A stretch of DNA of 64,000 nt from Psychroflexus sp. ALD_RP9 (GCF_017311165.1 NZ_CP062973.1:2464001-2528000), one strand, 5' to 3'; shown: positions 27,484 to 37,199, counted from the first letter of the stretch. The notes: generated from the letters alone by a model not told the origin. Made by a program: numbers and translations.

Positions 27484-28411
27484 CTTTAAGTTGTTTTGCG
27501 AGGTTAGGTAAATTGGCAATATGTGCCATCTCTCTATATTTCTTTTTGATATCACTTGCTGGTGTACCAAAATAGGTTTTGTGAGCAGCAAGATTTTTAG
27601 AAACTCCTGATTGTGCTAATATGATTGCACTTTCACCGATGCTAAGTCCGCTTGAAATTCCGACTTGTCCCCATATTGTGACGTTTTTTTCTATAATACA
27701 ACAGCCTGCTATTCCTGTGTGTGCGGCAATCAGCACTTTTTCACCAATTACTGTATCGTGGCCAATTTGTACTAAATTATCTATTTTAGTACCTTTTTTA
27801 ATTAAAGTTGATCCTGAAACACCTTTGTCAATTGTTGATAAAGCACCAATTTCGACATCATTTTCAATAACAACATTCCCGCCAGATTTTAATTTATCAT
27901 AGGCTTCTGGCCTATTTTTATAATAAAAAGCATCAGCACCAATAACAGAACCACTGTGAATAATGACGTTGTTACCAATTTCAGAATCATCATAGATTGA
28001 AACATTAGAATGAATAATGCAGTTTTTACCAATTTTCACATTATTCCCAATAAAAACATTAGGCTGAATAACAGCTGTATTATCGATAGTTGCTGAAGAT
28101 GAAATAGACTGAGTTGAAGGTTTAAAGGGTTTAAAAAAAGAAGTAAGTTTATTAAAATCAGTAAATGGATCCTTAGAAATCAATAAAGCTTTTCCATCAG
28201 GGCAAGCAACTTCTTTATTAATCAAAATAACACTTGCAGCCGAATTTAAAGCTTTATCATAATACTTAGGGTGATCTACAAAAACAATATCACCTTTTTC
28301 TACAACGTGAATCTCATTTGCACCATAAACTTGATAATCATCTTCACCGACATAAGAACAATCAAGAATATCAGCAATTGATTTTAATGCGTAGGGTTTT
28401 GGAAACTTCAT
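27464..28411 (-). CDS. LpxD-like UDP-sugar N-acyltransferase, second paralogue
   Basis: A 315-residue left-handed beta-helix acyltransferase with an N-terminal LpxD-type domain (PKPYALKSIADILDCSY) and many hexapeptide repeats (IGNNVKIGKNCIIHSNVSIYDD and onward, about 115-270). The conserved IGHDTVIGEKVLIAAHTGIAG region includes the expected catalytic histidine. It is shorter than the lpxD at 31165-32202 and clearly diverged from it. The neighbours (efp, lpxA, lpxC-fabZ, lpxD) place it in the lipid A cluster, but its substrate is uncertain. Confidence 0.85.
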   Translation of the reverse strand: MKFPKPYALKSIADILDCSYVGEDDYQVYGANEIHVVEKGDIVFVDHPKYYDKALNSAASVILINKEVACPDGKALLISKDPFTDFNKLTSFFKPFKPSTQSISSSATIDNTAVIQPNVFIGNNVKIGKNCIIHSNVSIYDDSEIGNNVIIHSGSVIGADAFYYKNRPEAYDKLKSGGNVVIENDVEIGALSTIDKGVSGSTLIKKGTKIDNLVQIGHDTVIGEKVLIAAHTGIAGCCIIEKNVTIWGQVGISSGLSIGESAIILAQSGVSKNLAAHKTYFGTPASDIKKKYREMAHIANLPNLAKQLKDVTRIK

Positions 28412-28417
28412 AGAGAG

Positions 28418-28981
28418 CTATTTCACACGTTCTTTATAGGTTCCTTTTTCAGTTTCAATTTTAACTTTATCACCTTCATTAATAAACAATGGTACATTAA
28501 TTTCAGCTCCTGTTTCTACAGTTGCTGGTTTAGTAGCATTAGTTGCGGTATTACCTTTAACGCCAGGCTCTGTATGAGTTACCTCAAGTTCTACATGTGG
28601 AGGCATATCTACAGATAAAGGTGCGTCATCTTCAGTATTAATTAATATCGATACTACTTCACCTTCTTTCAAAAGCTTAGGCATATCTAGGGCTGCTTCA
28701 ACTAATCTAATTTGTGTATAGTCATCAGTATGCATAAAATGATAAAACTCACCTTCTTGATACAAAAATTGATACTTATGTGTCTCAACTCTAACATCAT
28801 CGATTTTATGACCTGCTGAAAATGTATTTTCAACTACTTTTCCAGTAGTTACACTTTTTAATTTTGTTCTTACAAATGCAGGACCTTTTCCTGGTTTAAC
28901 ATGCAAAAATTCAATTATTTTATAAATGTCATGGTTATATCTGATACATAATCCATTTCGAATATCACTTGTAGATGCCAT
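28418..28981 (-). CDS. efp: Elongation factor P
   Basis: Relieves ribosome stalling at polyproline. The 187 residues have the KOW-like N-terminal domain with the tip loop VKPGKGPAFVRTKLKS (Lys in KPGKG is the usual modification point), then two OB domains, ending FINEGDKVKIETEKGTYKERVK. It lies 6 bp upstream of the lpxD-like gene and 11 bp after lpxA. Confidence 0.97.
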   Translation of the reverse strand: MASTSDIRNGLCIRYNHDIYKIIEFLHVKPGKGPAFVRTKLKSVTTGKVVENTFSAGHKIDDVRVETHKYQFLYQEGEFYHFMHTDDYTQIRLVEAALDMPKLLKEGEVVSILINTEDDAPLSVDMPPHVELEVTHTEPGVKGNTATNATKPATVETGAEINVPLFINEGDKVKIETEKGTYKERVK

Positions 28982-28992
28982 ATATTATTTTT

Positions 28993-29775
28993 TTAGTTAG
29001 AAAAATAGCCTTTCATAATTCCGCGTTGCGAATCTTTAACAAACTGTATAATTTCATCGCGTTCTGGAGTTGCCTCCATTTCAGCTTCTAAAATTGAAAG
29101 TGCTTGAGAGTTATTGTAATTTTTTTGATATAGTATGCGATAGATGTTTTGTATTTCACGAATTTTATCAGTTTCATAACCACGACGACGAAGACCTACT
29201 GAATTTATTCCTACATAAGATAAAGGTTCTCTTGCTGCCTTAACAAATGGAGGAACATCTTTCCTTACTAAAGAACCACCTGTAACAAAAGCATGGCGAC
29301 CAATACTACAAAACTGCTGTACTGCTGCCATACCCGCCAATATAGCATAATCACCAACGGTAATATGGCCAGCTAATGTGGAATTGTTTGAAAAAACGCA
29401 GTTATTACCAACTATACAGTCATGCGCTATGTGGCAATAAGCCATGATCCAACAATTTTTACCGATTTTAGTTTTCATTCGGTCTGAAGTACCACGATTG
29501 ATAGTTACACATTCTCTTATGGTTGTATTATCACCAATTTCAGTAGTTGTATCTTCGTTATCAAACTTTTTATCTTGTGGAATGGCAGAAATTACTGCTC
29601 CAGGAAAAATACTTACATTTTTACCAATGCGAGCACCTTCCATAATAGTGACGTTAGATCCTATCCAGGATCCTTCGCCTATTTCAACATTACTATGAAT
29701 AGTTGTAAAAGGCTCAATAACCACATTTTTTGCAATTTTTGCTCCTGGATGTACGTATGCTAAGGGTTGATTCAT
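28993..29775 (-). CDS. lpxA: UDP-N-acetylglucosamine acyltransferase
   Basis: First step of lipid A synthesis: transfers 3-hydroxyacyl from ACP to UDP-GlcNAc. The 260-residue left-handed beta-helix has AYVHPGAKIAKNVVIEPFTTIHSNV, AYCHIAHDCIVGNN with the catalytic histidine near residue 122, and a C-terminal helical domain with GLRRRGYETDKIREIQNIYRILY. The gene is 5 bp after lpxC-fabZ. Confidence 0.97.
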   Translation of the reverse strand: MNQPLAYVHPGAKIAKNVVIEPFTTIHSNVEIGEGSWIGSNVTIMEGARIGKNVSIFPGAVISAIPQDKKFDNEDTTTEIGDNTTIRECVTINRGTSDRMKTKIGKNCWIMAYCHIAHDCIVGNNCVFSNNSTLAGHITVGDYAILAGMAAVQQFCSIGRHAFVTGGSLVRKDVPPFVKAAREPLSYVGINSVGLRRRGYETDKIREIQNIYRILYQKNYNNSQALSILEAEMEATPERDEIIQFVKDSQRGIMKGYFSN

Positions 29776-29780
29776 AAACT

Positions 29781-31181
29781 TTATTTTGCTTTAACAATTT
29801 GTGCCATCAACTCGGCTTCACAAGCTAATTTACCGTTAGTGTAAGCATAAGCTTGCATGTGGCAAATACCGCGTCTAATTGGTGTAATTAATTCTAATTT
29901 AAAAATTAAAGTATCACCAGGCACAACTTGTTGTTTAAATTTCACATTATTAATTTTCATGAAATAAGTTAAATAATTTTCAGGATCAGGGACCGAACTT
30001 AAAGCTAAAATACCGCCAGTTTGTGCCATTGCCTCGACTTGAAGAACACCTGGCATTACTGGTTTGCCTGGAAAATGTCCTACAAAGAAGGGTTCATTCA
30101 TTGTGACATTTTTAGATCCAATCACAGTAGATTCGGTTAATTCATAAATTTTATCGACCAATAAAAACGGTGGTCGATGTGGTAACTTATTCATGATTTC
30201 TGTAACGTCGTAAAGTGGCTTTTCATTTAAATCAATTTGGGGCACTTTATTACGTTTTTCAGACTTGATAATTTTAGCTAATTTCTTGGCAAACTGAGTA
30301 TTGATACCATGACCAGGTTTGTTGGCTATAACTTTACCTCTAATATATGTACCAACTAAGGCTAAATCTCCTAAAACGTCAAGCAGTTTGTGACGAGCTG
30401 CTTCATTAGGATGATGCAGTGTTAAGTTATCTAAGATACCGTTTGGTTTAACTTTAATATCATCTTTACCAAAGGCAACTTTTAGCTTATCCATAGTTTC
30501 TTGAGACAATTCTTTATCTACATAAACAATAGCATTGTTAAGGTCTCCACCTTTAATTAAGCCATGCTCAAGTAATGCTTCTAGTTCGTGCAAGAAACTA
30601 AATGTCCGTGAACAAGAAATTTTTTCTTTAAAGTCTTTTAGAGACTTAAGAGATGCATTTTGAGTGCCTAAAACTTTAGTTTCAAAATCAACCATTGTGG
30701 TAACTTGATACTCGTTAGCCGGCATCACCAATATTTCAGATCCAGTTTCTTCATCTGAAAATGAAATCACGTCTTTAACGATGAATTCATCACGGTCAGC
30801 ATCAAGTTCTACTATTTCAGCTTGCTCAAGCGCTTCAACAAAAAACTTTGACGAACCATCCATTATTGGAGGTTCAGAAGCATTTAATTCAATTATAATA
30901 TTGTCAATTTCAAGACCAACACATGCCGCTAAAACATGTTCTGAAGTTTGAATTAGCACGCCATTTTTTTCTAAGGTTGTTCCGCGTTTTGTGTCTGTTA
31001 CATAGTTGGCGTCGGCTGGAATAATAGGATGACCTTCTAAATCGATTCTCTTAAAAGCGTAGCCTGAATTAGCTTCTGCTGGTTTAAAATTTAAAGTCAC
31101 TTCTTGGCCAGTATGAAGCCCGACGCCTTTTAGCTGAACTTCATTAGCAATAGTTGTTTGTTTTTTAGGATTTAGACTCAT
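29781..31181 (-). CDS. lpxC/fabZ: Bifunctional LpxC deacetylase / FabZ dehydratase
   Basis: A fusion found throughout Bacteroidota. The N-terminal LpxC zinc deacetylase (about 1-305) shows GVGLHTGQ, SEHVLAACVGLEIDN with a zinc histidine, and NEAARHKLLDVLGDLAL. The C-terminal FabZ hotdog domain (about 325-466) has LPHRPPFLLVDKI and GHFPGKPVMPGVLQVEAMAQTGG with the catalytic His/Glu. It commits UDP-3-O-acyl-GlcNAc to lipid A and makes trans-2-enoyl-ACP. The start overlaps the lpxD end by 17 bp. Confidence 0.98.
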   Translation of the reverse strand: MSLNPKKQTTIANEVQLKGVGLHTGQEVTLNFKPAEANSGYAFKRIDLEGHPIIPADANYVTDTKRGTTLEKNGVLIQTSEHVLAACVGLEIDNIIIELNASEPPIMDGSSKFFVEALEQAEIVELDADRDEFIVKDVISFSDEETGSEILVMPANEYQVTTMVDFETKVLGTQNASLKSLKDFKEKISCSRTFSFLHELEALLEHGLIKGGDLNNAIVYVDKELSQETMDKLKVAFGKDDIKVKPNGILDNLTLHHPNEAARHKLLDVLGDLALVGTYIRGKVIANKPGHGINTQFAKKLAKIIKSEKRNKVPQIDLNEKPLYDVTEIMNKLPHRPPFLLVDKIYELTESTVIGSKNVTMNEPFFVGHFPGKPVMPGVLQVEAMAQTGGILALSSVPDPENYLTYFMKINNVKFKQQVVPGDTLIFKLELITPIRRGICHMQAYAYTNGKLACEAELMAQIVKAK

Positions 31182-32202
31182 TTTCGCGAATTGTTTTTTC
31201 TAATGAATTTAAACGTTTAATGGTTTCAGGTAAATTTTTAAAGTGAACATAAGATTTATTAAAGTCACTATATCCCAAAGCAGGCGATCCTTGTATGGCT
31301 TCTTTATCTTTTACATTTCGACCAACACCAGTTTGAGCTTGAATTTTAACATAGTTGCCTATTTGTACGTGACCTACAATACCAACCTGACCGCCAATTA
31401 AGCAATGTTCTCCTATTTTAGTTGAACCTGCAATACCAGTTTGCGCTGCAATGGCAGTATGTTTTCCAATTTCAACATTATGAGCGATCTGAATCTGATT
31501 ATCAAGTTTAACGCCTTCATGAATAACAGTTGAGCCTAAGGTAGCACGATCGATGGTTGTACCTGCGCCAACATCTACATGATCTTTTATAATAACATTT
31601 CCTATTTGTGGCACCTTTTTATAAATGCCTTTATTGTCAGGCGAAAAGCCAAAACCATCAGCACCAATAATTGCTCCACCATGAATCACACAGCTTTCAC
31701 CAATTATTGTTTCAGAATAAACTTTACAACCGGGAAATAAAATGCTATCATTTCCAACTTCAACATTATCTCCAATGTAGACGTTTGGATAAATTTTTAC
31801 ATTATCTCCGATTTTTACATTTTCGCCAATATAACTGAATGCACCAACATAGCAATTTTCACCTAATTTAACTGAATCACTCATAAAGTTAGGTGATTCA
31901 ATACCTGATTTATTTAGTTTAATTTGATTGTAATATTCAAGAAGTTTTGAAAAGGCTTCATAAGAGTCTTCAACCCTAATTAAAGTTGTAGATAATTCAA
32001 CTTCACTTTTAAAGTCTTTATTAACAATACAAATACTTGCATTAGTAGATTGAATATAGTTGGTATATTTTGGATTAGATAAAAACGTAAGCGATCCTTT
32101 TTCGCCTTCTTCAATTTTAGATAATTTTGAAACAGTCGCTTCTGGATTACCTTCAATGTCGCCGTTTAATATCTCTGCTATTTGTCTTGCTGTAAATTTC
32201 AT
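31165..32202 (-). CDS. lpxD: UDP-3-O-acylglucosamine N-acyltransferase
   Basis: Adds the second 3-hydroxyacyl chain to the lipid A precursor. The 345-residue trimeric beta-helix enzyme has an N-terminal uridine-binding domain (FTARQIAEILNGDIEGN), hexapeptide repeats from about residue 105, and NQIQIAHNVEIGKHTAIAAQTGIAGS with the catalytic histidine near 245. It ends in a helix used for ACP contact. It is the canonical copy; a second, shorter relative follows at 27464-28411. Confidence 0.96.
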   Translation of the reverse strand: MKFTARQIAEILNGDIEGNPEATVSKLSKIEEGEKGSLTFLSNPKYTNYIQSTNASICIVNKDFKSEVELSTTLIRVEDSYEAFSKLLEYYNQIKLNKSGIESPNFMSDSVKLGENCYVGAFSYIGENVKIGDNVKIYPNVYIGDNVEVGNDSILFPGCKVYSETIIGESCVIHGGAIIGADGFGFSPDNKGIYKKVPQIGNVIIKDHVDVGAGTTIDRATLGSTVIHEGVKLDNQIQIAHNVEIGKHTAIAAQTGIAGSTKIGEHCLIGGQVGIVGHVQIGNYVKIQAQTGVGRNVKDKEAIQGSPALGYSDFNKSYVHFKNLPETIKRLNSLEKTIRENESKS

Positions 32203-32226
32203 TCTGGCAAAAATAGAAAAAAAGTG

Positions 32227-33456
32227 TTAATAATTGTTTTTAGGATAACAGAAGTAGTGTTTTGTAACCAATTTTGATAAGGCTTTAAGATTTAATTGGT
32301 CTGAAGCTTTTGAAACATCGTTCAATTTTCCGTTTTTATATAATATTTTAATCGGTTGTGAATTTAATTTATAAGCTAAGTTTTGGGTCTCGCCAGTAAA
32401 TACAAAATAAGCTGCTTCATTCTTGGTGAGTTGATGTTGTTTCATTACTTGGGCTAATTTAGCTTCTAACTTTTCAGCTGCAATTGGCTTGTTTTTTAAT
32501 TTTACTTTTGGTAATCGACGCTCTAAAATCATTTGTGCTAAATGACTTAAAACAAAATCTTTAGATTTTGACCATTGTTTAATAGCGTAAATGACATCAT
32601 AATCATCTAATTGAGCAAACATTTGCAAAGCCTCTTGATTAAATAATTGACAATTAATTTGATGTTTTAAAAAATAACCTAATTCTTCGTTGCAATATAT
32701 GGCCTTGCCCGCAAGTAATAACTCTTTTGCTCTTAAAATTATTTTTACTAACAATTGCTCTGCACACAAACCTGTTTTATGCAAATAAACTTGCCAATAC
32801 ATTAATCGTCTTGCTACTAGAAACTTTTCGACTGAATAGATTCCTTTTTCTTCTACAACAATTTGATCATCTTTAACATTTAACATGCTGATTAATCGCT
32901 CACTATTAACATTACCTTCAGCTACACCTGTGTAAAAACTATCACGCTTTAAATAATCAAGTCTGTCCATGTCTAGTTGACTAGATAATAATTGACATAA
33001 AAATTGTTTAGGATACTTGTCTGTAAAAATATCGATTGCGGTAGATAGTTTCCCCTCAAACTCTTCATTAAGTGCTTTCATGAAACTTAAAGATATATAT
33101 TCATGAGAAACATCTTCTGCAAACATATGCTCTAATGCGTGCGAAAAAGGCCCATGACCAATATCATGTAATAAAATAGCCATAAGTAGAGCTTCTTCTT
33201 CTTTATCTGTAATTTCAACACCTTTAAAACGTAAAACTTTAATCGCTTTTCCCATTAAATGTATACAACCTAAAGCATGATGAAATCTTGTATGATGAGC
33301 ACCAGGATAAACCAAATAAGACAATCCCATCTGGGAAATTCGGCGTAAACGCTGAAAGTATTTATGTTCAATTAAGTCGAAAATTAAAGGACTAGGAATG
33401 GTAATAAATCCATAAATTGGATCGTTTATAATTTTAAGTTTGTTATTTTGTTTCAC
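32227..33456 (-). CDS. HD-domain phosphohydrolase, dNTPase-like
   Basis: A soluble HD-superfamily hydrolase of 409 residues with KIINDPIYGFITIPSPLIFDLIEHKYFQRLRRI, then the metal site H...HD (GAHHTRFHHALGC, LLHDIGHGPFSHALEH) and a later DMDRLDYLKRDSF aspartate. The family resembles dGTPase and SAMHD1-like enzymes. I place the start at GTG 33456, giving MKQNNKLKIIND as in relatives. The in-frame TTG at 33480 overlaps a -7 promoter box and is unlikely. It is divergent from porX. Confidence 0.85.
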   Translation of the reverse strand: MKQNNKLKIINDPIYGFITIPSPLIFDLIEHKYFQRLRRISQMGLSYLVYPGAHHTRFHHALGCIHLMGKAIKVLRFKGVEITDKEEEALLMAILLHDIGHGPFSHALEHMFAEDVSHEYISLSFMKALNEEFEGKLSTAIDIFTDKYPKQFLCQLLSSQLDMDRLDYLKRDSFYTGVAEGNVNSERLISMLNVKDDQIVVEEKGIYSVEKFLVARRLMYWQVYLHKTGLCAEQLLVKIILRAKELLLAGKAIYCNEELGYFLKHQINCQLFNQEALQMFAQLDDYDVIYAIKQWSKSKDFVLSHLAQMILERRLPKVKLKNKPIAAEKLEAKLAQVMKQHQLTKNEAAYFVFTGETQNLAYKLNSQPIKILYKNGKLNDVSKASDQLNLKALSKLVTKHYFCYPKNNY

Positions 33457-33477
33457 TAAGAATTCGATTATAAAAAA

Positions 33478-33485
33478 CAAAGATA
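33478..33485 (-). promoter_or_regulatory. -7 box ahead of the HD hydrolase gene
   Basis: Minus strand TATCTTTG fits the Bacteroidota -7 element TAnnTTTG. I see no TTG at the proper distance, so this is a partial match, but it supports the GTG start at 33456. Confidence 0.4.
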
Positions 33486-33492
33486 CATATAT

Positions 33493-35043
33493 ATGACAAA
33501 GCTAAAAGTTTTATGGGTAGATGATGAAATTGATTTACTCAAACCACATATAATTTTTCTTGAACAAAAAAATTACGAAGTAACCACTTGCCAAAGTGGT
33601 GCTGAAGCAATTGAATTAGTAACGACTGAAAATTTCGATATTGTTTTTCTAGATGAAAACATGCCAGGTTTAACAGGTTTAGAAACATTAGCTGAAATTA
33701 AAACCATTAGAGACCAGCTTCCTGTGGTGATGATTACAAAAAGTGAAGAAGAATATATTATGGAAGAAGCGATTGGGTCTAAAATAACTGATTACCTTAT
33801 TAAACCGGTTAATCCCAATCAAATTTTATTGAGTTTGAAAAAAAACCTGGATCACTCTCGATTAGTAACCGAAAAAACCACTTCTAATTATCAGCAAGAA
33901 TTTCGTAAAATAGCGATGGATCTTATGCAAACCAAAACTTATGATGATTGGGCAAACTTATATCTAAAGCTTATTTATTGGGAAATAGAACTTGAAAATA
34001 TTGATGATAATGGTATGATGGAGATTTTAGAATCTCAAAAAAATGAAGCTAACATTGAGTTTGGGAAATTTATAGAACGAAATTATGCTAATTGGTTTGA
34101 CAAAAATTCTGAAGCTCCAGAACTATCTCATACCTTATTTAAAAACAAAATTGTGCCTGAATTAAGCCACGATAACCCAACATTATTAGTTGTTATTGAT
34201 AACCTAAGGTACGATCAGTTTAAGGCATTTGAAACAACCTTAAATGCTTATTATAAAAAAAGTTATGAAGAAGCATTTTACAGCATCTTGCCTACCGCAA
34301 CGCAATATGCAAGAAATGCTATTTTTTCTGGCTTAATGCCAGCAGACATGGAAAAAATTTACCCTGAATACTGGAAAAATGACACAGATGAAGGTGGAAA
34401 AAACTTACATGAAGCCGATTTTTTACAAACGCAAATAGCTCGTCTAGGCTTAGATTACAAATACTCATACCACAAAATAACCAATGTCAATTCAGGGCGA
34501 AAATTAGTAGATAATTTTAAGCAAGAAAAATCTAACGATCTATGTGTTGTTGTTTATAATTTTGTGGATATGCTATCTCACTCAAAAACGGAACTTGAAG
34601 TAATCAAGGAGTTAGCATCTAACGACAAATCATATCGCTCTTTAACTCAGAGTTGGTTTAAAAATTCGCCATTATTACAAATAATCCAGCAGGCTAAAAA
34701 CATGGGTTTTAAATTAATCATCACAACCGATCACGGAACCATTAATGTTAAAAACCCTTCAAAAGTTATCGGCGATAAAAATACAAGTCTAAATTTGCGC
34801 TATAAAACAGGAAAAAGCCTCACCTATAATGCCAAAGACGTGATTGCCGTTAAAAATCCGAAAGACTTTCATTTGCCAAGTATAAACATGTCAAGTTCTT
34901 ACATCTTTGCTAAAAGTAATTACTTTCTAGCCTACCCAAATAATTATAACTATTATGCCAATTACTTTAAGCAAACCTACCAACATGGCGGTGTGTCTTT
35001 AGAAGAAATGATTATTCCTTTTGCTGTTTTTAATCCTAAATAA
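33493..35043 (+). CDS. porX: PorX: response regulator with PglZ domain
   Basis: Two-component regulator of the type IX secretion system, paired with the kinase PorY (not in this window). The 516 residues have a receiver domain (1-120) with VLWVDDEIDLL, the phospho-acceptor Asp54 in VFLDENMPG, and Lys in LIKPVN. A helical linker follows, then an alkaline-phosphatase-fold PglZ domain with LLVVIDNLRYDQF (about 230), VYNFVDMLSHS and ITTDHGTINV metal-site segments. There is no DNA-binding domain. The stop shares one base with tsaE. Confidence 0.95.
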   Translation: MTKLKVLWVDDEIDLLKPHIIFLEQKNYEVTTCQSGAEAIELVTTENFDIVFLDENMPGLTGLETLAEIKTIRDQLPVVMITKSEEEYIMEEAIGSKITDYLIKPVNPNQILLSLKKNLDHSRLVTEKTTSNYQQEFRKIAMDLMQTKTYDDWANLYLKLIYWEIELENIDDNGMMEILESQKNEANIEFGKFIERNYANWFDKNSEAPELSHTLFKNKIVPELSHDNPTLLVVIDNLRYDQFKAFETTLNAYYKKSYEEAFYSILPTATQYARNAIFSGLMPADMEKIYPEYWKNDTDEGGKNLHEADFLQTQIARLGLDYKYSYHKITNVNSGRKLVDNFKQEKSNDLCVVVYNFVDMLSHSKTELEVIKELASNDKSYRSLTQSWFKNSPLLQIIQQAKNMGFKLIITTDHGTINVKNPSKVIGDKNTSLNLRYKTGKSLTYNAKDVIAVKNPKDFHLPSINMSSSYIFAKSNYFLAYPNNYNYYANYFKQTYQHGGVSLEEMIIPFAVFNPK

Positions 35044-35450
35044 TGAAGTTTACCAATTATAGTTTAGATGATTTAAATCACATTGCAACAGAAATTATTG
35101 CAAAATCATCGCATAAAATTATTAGTTTTCAGGGTGACTTAGGTGCTGGAAAAACCACTTTAATAAAAGCATTAGTCAAAACATTAGGTATAGAAGATCA
35201 TGTTTCAAGTCCTAGTTTTTCTCTAGTAAACCCTTATGAAGCCAAAGATGTAAAAGTATTTCATTTTGACTTTTACAGAATTAATTCGATCGAAGAAGTT
35301 TATGATATCGGTTTTGAAGATTATCTGAACCAAGATGCTTGGATTTTTATTGAGTGGCCAGAAAAAATAGAGCGAATTATCGATTTTGAACATCACAAAA
35401 TAAAAATTCAGTTTAATGAATTACTTCAACGGGAGTTGACATTTATATAG
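35043..35450 (+). CDS. tsaE: tRNA t6A biosynthesis ATPase
   Basis: P-loop ATPase needed for the threonylcarbamoyladenosine modification at tRNA A37. The 135 residues contain the Walker A loop FQGDLGAGKTTLIKAL, SSPSFSLVNPYEA, HFDFYRI and the late WIFIEWPEKIE. It is full length. It is translationally coupled to porX by an overlapping stop/start, a common Bacteroidota arrangement. Confidence 0.96.
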   Translation: MKFTNYSLDDLNHIATEIIAKSSHKIISFQGDLGAGKTTLIKALVKTLGIEDHVSSPSFSLVNPYEAKDVKVFHFDFYRINSIEEVYDIGFEDYLNQDAWIFIEWPEKIERIIDFEHHKIKIQFNELLQRELTFI

Positions 35451-35492
35451 TGTTCAGTTTAAAATTAGTGAATTTCAATTATATTTGAAATT

Positions 35493-36692
35493 ATGAATCA
35501 ACCAACATCACCGTTTTCAGTTTCTGAATTACTTCCACAAGAAGAAATGCTCGAAATCACAAAGGCTAAAGGACAGTTATTTATTGGTTTACCTAAAGAA
35601 ACTAGCTACCAAGAAAAGCGCGTTTGTTTAACTCCAGATGCCGTTAACGCCTTAACAGCAAATGGTCACCGCGTACTTATTGAAAAAAAAGCGGGTGAAC
35701 ACGCAAACTTTAGTGACCGAGATTACACAGAAGCTGGTGGCGAAGTTACAAATGATCGGAATAAGATTTTCTCCTGCCCTATTATTTTAAAAGTGGCACC
35801 TTTAACGCATGATGAAGTTGATTTGATTCATCCACAATCTATTTTAATTTCAGCTTTACAACTTAAAACACGCCAAAAATCTTATTTTCAAAAATTAGCT
35901 GAAAAACGGGTAACTGCCTTAGCTTTTGAATTTATTAAAGATGAGTTTGGTAATTATCCGATTGTAAAGGCCTTGAGTGAAATTGCAGGTACATCTTCAG
36001 TGCTAATCGCCGCTGAATTACTATCTAATGTTTCTGATGGAAACGGCTTAATGTTAGGTAATGTAAGCGGTGTTCCGCCAATAGAAATTGTCGTAATTGG
36101 CGCTGGCACGGTCGGTGAGTACGCCACCAAATCAGCTGTTGGCTTAGGTGCTAACGTAAAAGTATTTGACAGTTCATTAACGCGATTACGTGACCTTAAG
36201 AGTTTTGTAGGCCATAATTTGTATACATCAACCATACAACCTAAAACACTAGTTAAAGCTTTAAAGCGTGCTGATGTTGTCATTGGTGCTGTTCGTGGCA
36301 AAAACCGCTCGCCTATTTTGGTAACTGAAGCTATGGTAAAACAAATGAAAACTGGCGCTGTAATGATTGATGTGAGCATTGATATGGGTGGTTGTATTGA
36401 AACTTCTGAGGTAACAAGCCATTCTAGACCCACAATTATTGAACATGATGTTTTACATTATGGCGTGCCAAATATACCATCACGCTACGCACGAACATCA
36501 TCTTTAACGCTTAGTAATATTTTTACACCTTATTTGCTTCATATTGCTGAAGAAGGCGGCCTAGAAAATACAATTCGATATGAAAAAGGCTTGAGAAATG
36601 GCTTATATTTGTATCATGGTATTTTAACTAATAAATCTGTTGCCAATTGGTTTGATTTAGATTATAAAGACCCTAATTTATTAATCTTTTAA
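35493..36692 (+). CDS. ald: Alanine dehydrogenase
   Basis: NAD-dependent deamination of L-alanine to pyruvate. The 399 residues have the N-terminal substrate domain (GLPKETSYQEKRVCLTPDAVNAL, with EKKAGEHANFSDRDY), and a Rossmann domain with VVIGAGTVGEYATKSAVGLGANVKVFD near residue 190. The catalytic region DVSIDMGGCIETS and HYGVPNIPSRYART is present. It is about 30 residues longer at the N-terminus than Gram-positive Ald, as in other Bacteroidota. Confidence 0.93.
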   Translation: MNQPTSPFSVSELLPQEEMLEITKAKGQLFIGLPKETSYQEKRVCLTPDAVNALTANGHRVLIEKKAGEHANFSDRDYTEAGGEVTNDRNKIFSCPIILKVAPLTHDEVDLIHPQSILISALQLKTRQKSYFQKLAEKRVTALAFEFIKDEFGNYPIVKALSEIAGTSSVLIAAELLSNVSDGNGLMLGNVSGVPPIEIVVIGAGTVGEYATKSAVGLGANVKVFDSSLTRLRDLKSFVGHNLYTSTIQPKTLVKALKRADVVIGAVRGKNRSPILVTEAMVKQMKTGAVMIDVSIDMGGCIETSEVTSHSRPTIIEHDVLHYGVPNIPSRYARTSSLTLSNIFTPYLLHIAEEGGLENTIRYEKGLRNGLYLYHGILTNKSVANWFDLDYKDPNLLIF

Positions 36693-36747
36693 TTGAAGCT
36701 TTTGCAGATTATAGTTTTAAAATTAATGCACATTTAAACCTTTGTAA

Positions 36748-37125
36748 ATGAAATTTGTTCACCGTTTGGGCTACTATTTAGGCGGATTTATTGTTGGTCT
36801 TATTATTTTAATGTTTTTTTTAAACGGTAAAAAAGCCTCTTGCGCCTATGGGCTAGATGCTCGAGTAAAAAAAAATATAGGTTTAAAAAAAACAAAGTAT
36901 ACCACATCGGCTTTAACTGAATTTAATACCTTAAAAATTGATACCGCAAATTTTAAAACATTACTTCAAAAGGCTGATGTAAACTTTAGTGCTAGCCAAA
37001 CCAAACTTGACTCCTGCAAAATTTATGCGCTAGAAACTTCAACTGAAACGCAAAATTTAGAACTTAAAATTCAAAATTGCGACTCTATAGCTCGTGTATT
37101 GTCAATAAAATTACTAGAAGATTAA
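36748..37125 (+). CDS. Conserved small membrane protein, DUF4258-like
   Basis: A 125-residue protein with one N-terminal membrane span (about residues 10-28, YYLGGFIVGLIILMFFL), then GKKASCAYGLDARVKKNIGLKK and a mostly helical tail with two cysteines. I believe this matches the DUF4258-type protein that follows alanine dehydrogenase in many Flavobacteriaceae. No enzymatic motif is visible; the function is unknown. Confidence 0.6.
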   Translation: MKFVHRLGYYLGGFIVGLIILMFFLNGKKASCAYGLDARVKKNIGLKKTKYTTSALTEFNTLKIDTANFKTLLQKADVNFSASQTKLDSCKIYALETSTETQNLELKIQNCDSIARVLSIKLLED

Positions 37126-37199
37126 ATAAATTCGTCTTAAAATGTTAATTCTTAAGAACTGATTTATTTAAAATTCATATATTGGTTCAAATTCATTTT

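Noticed and set aside
27484..27591. N-terminal extension of the NTF2-like protein
   Set aside because: It lies within the lpxD-like coding region, in another frame, and does not fit the fold; the ATG at 27483 gives the normal family length.
33457..33480. TTG start for the HD hydrolase
   Set aside because: The codon overlaps a promoter -7 box and the extra residues are not part of the family.
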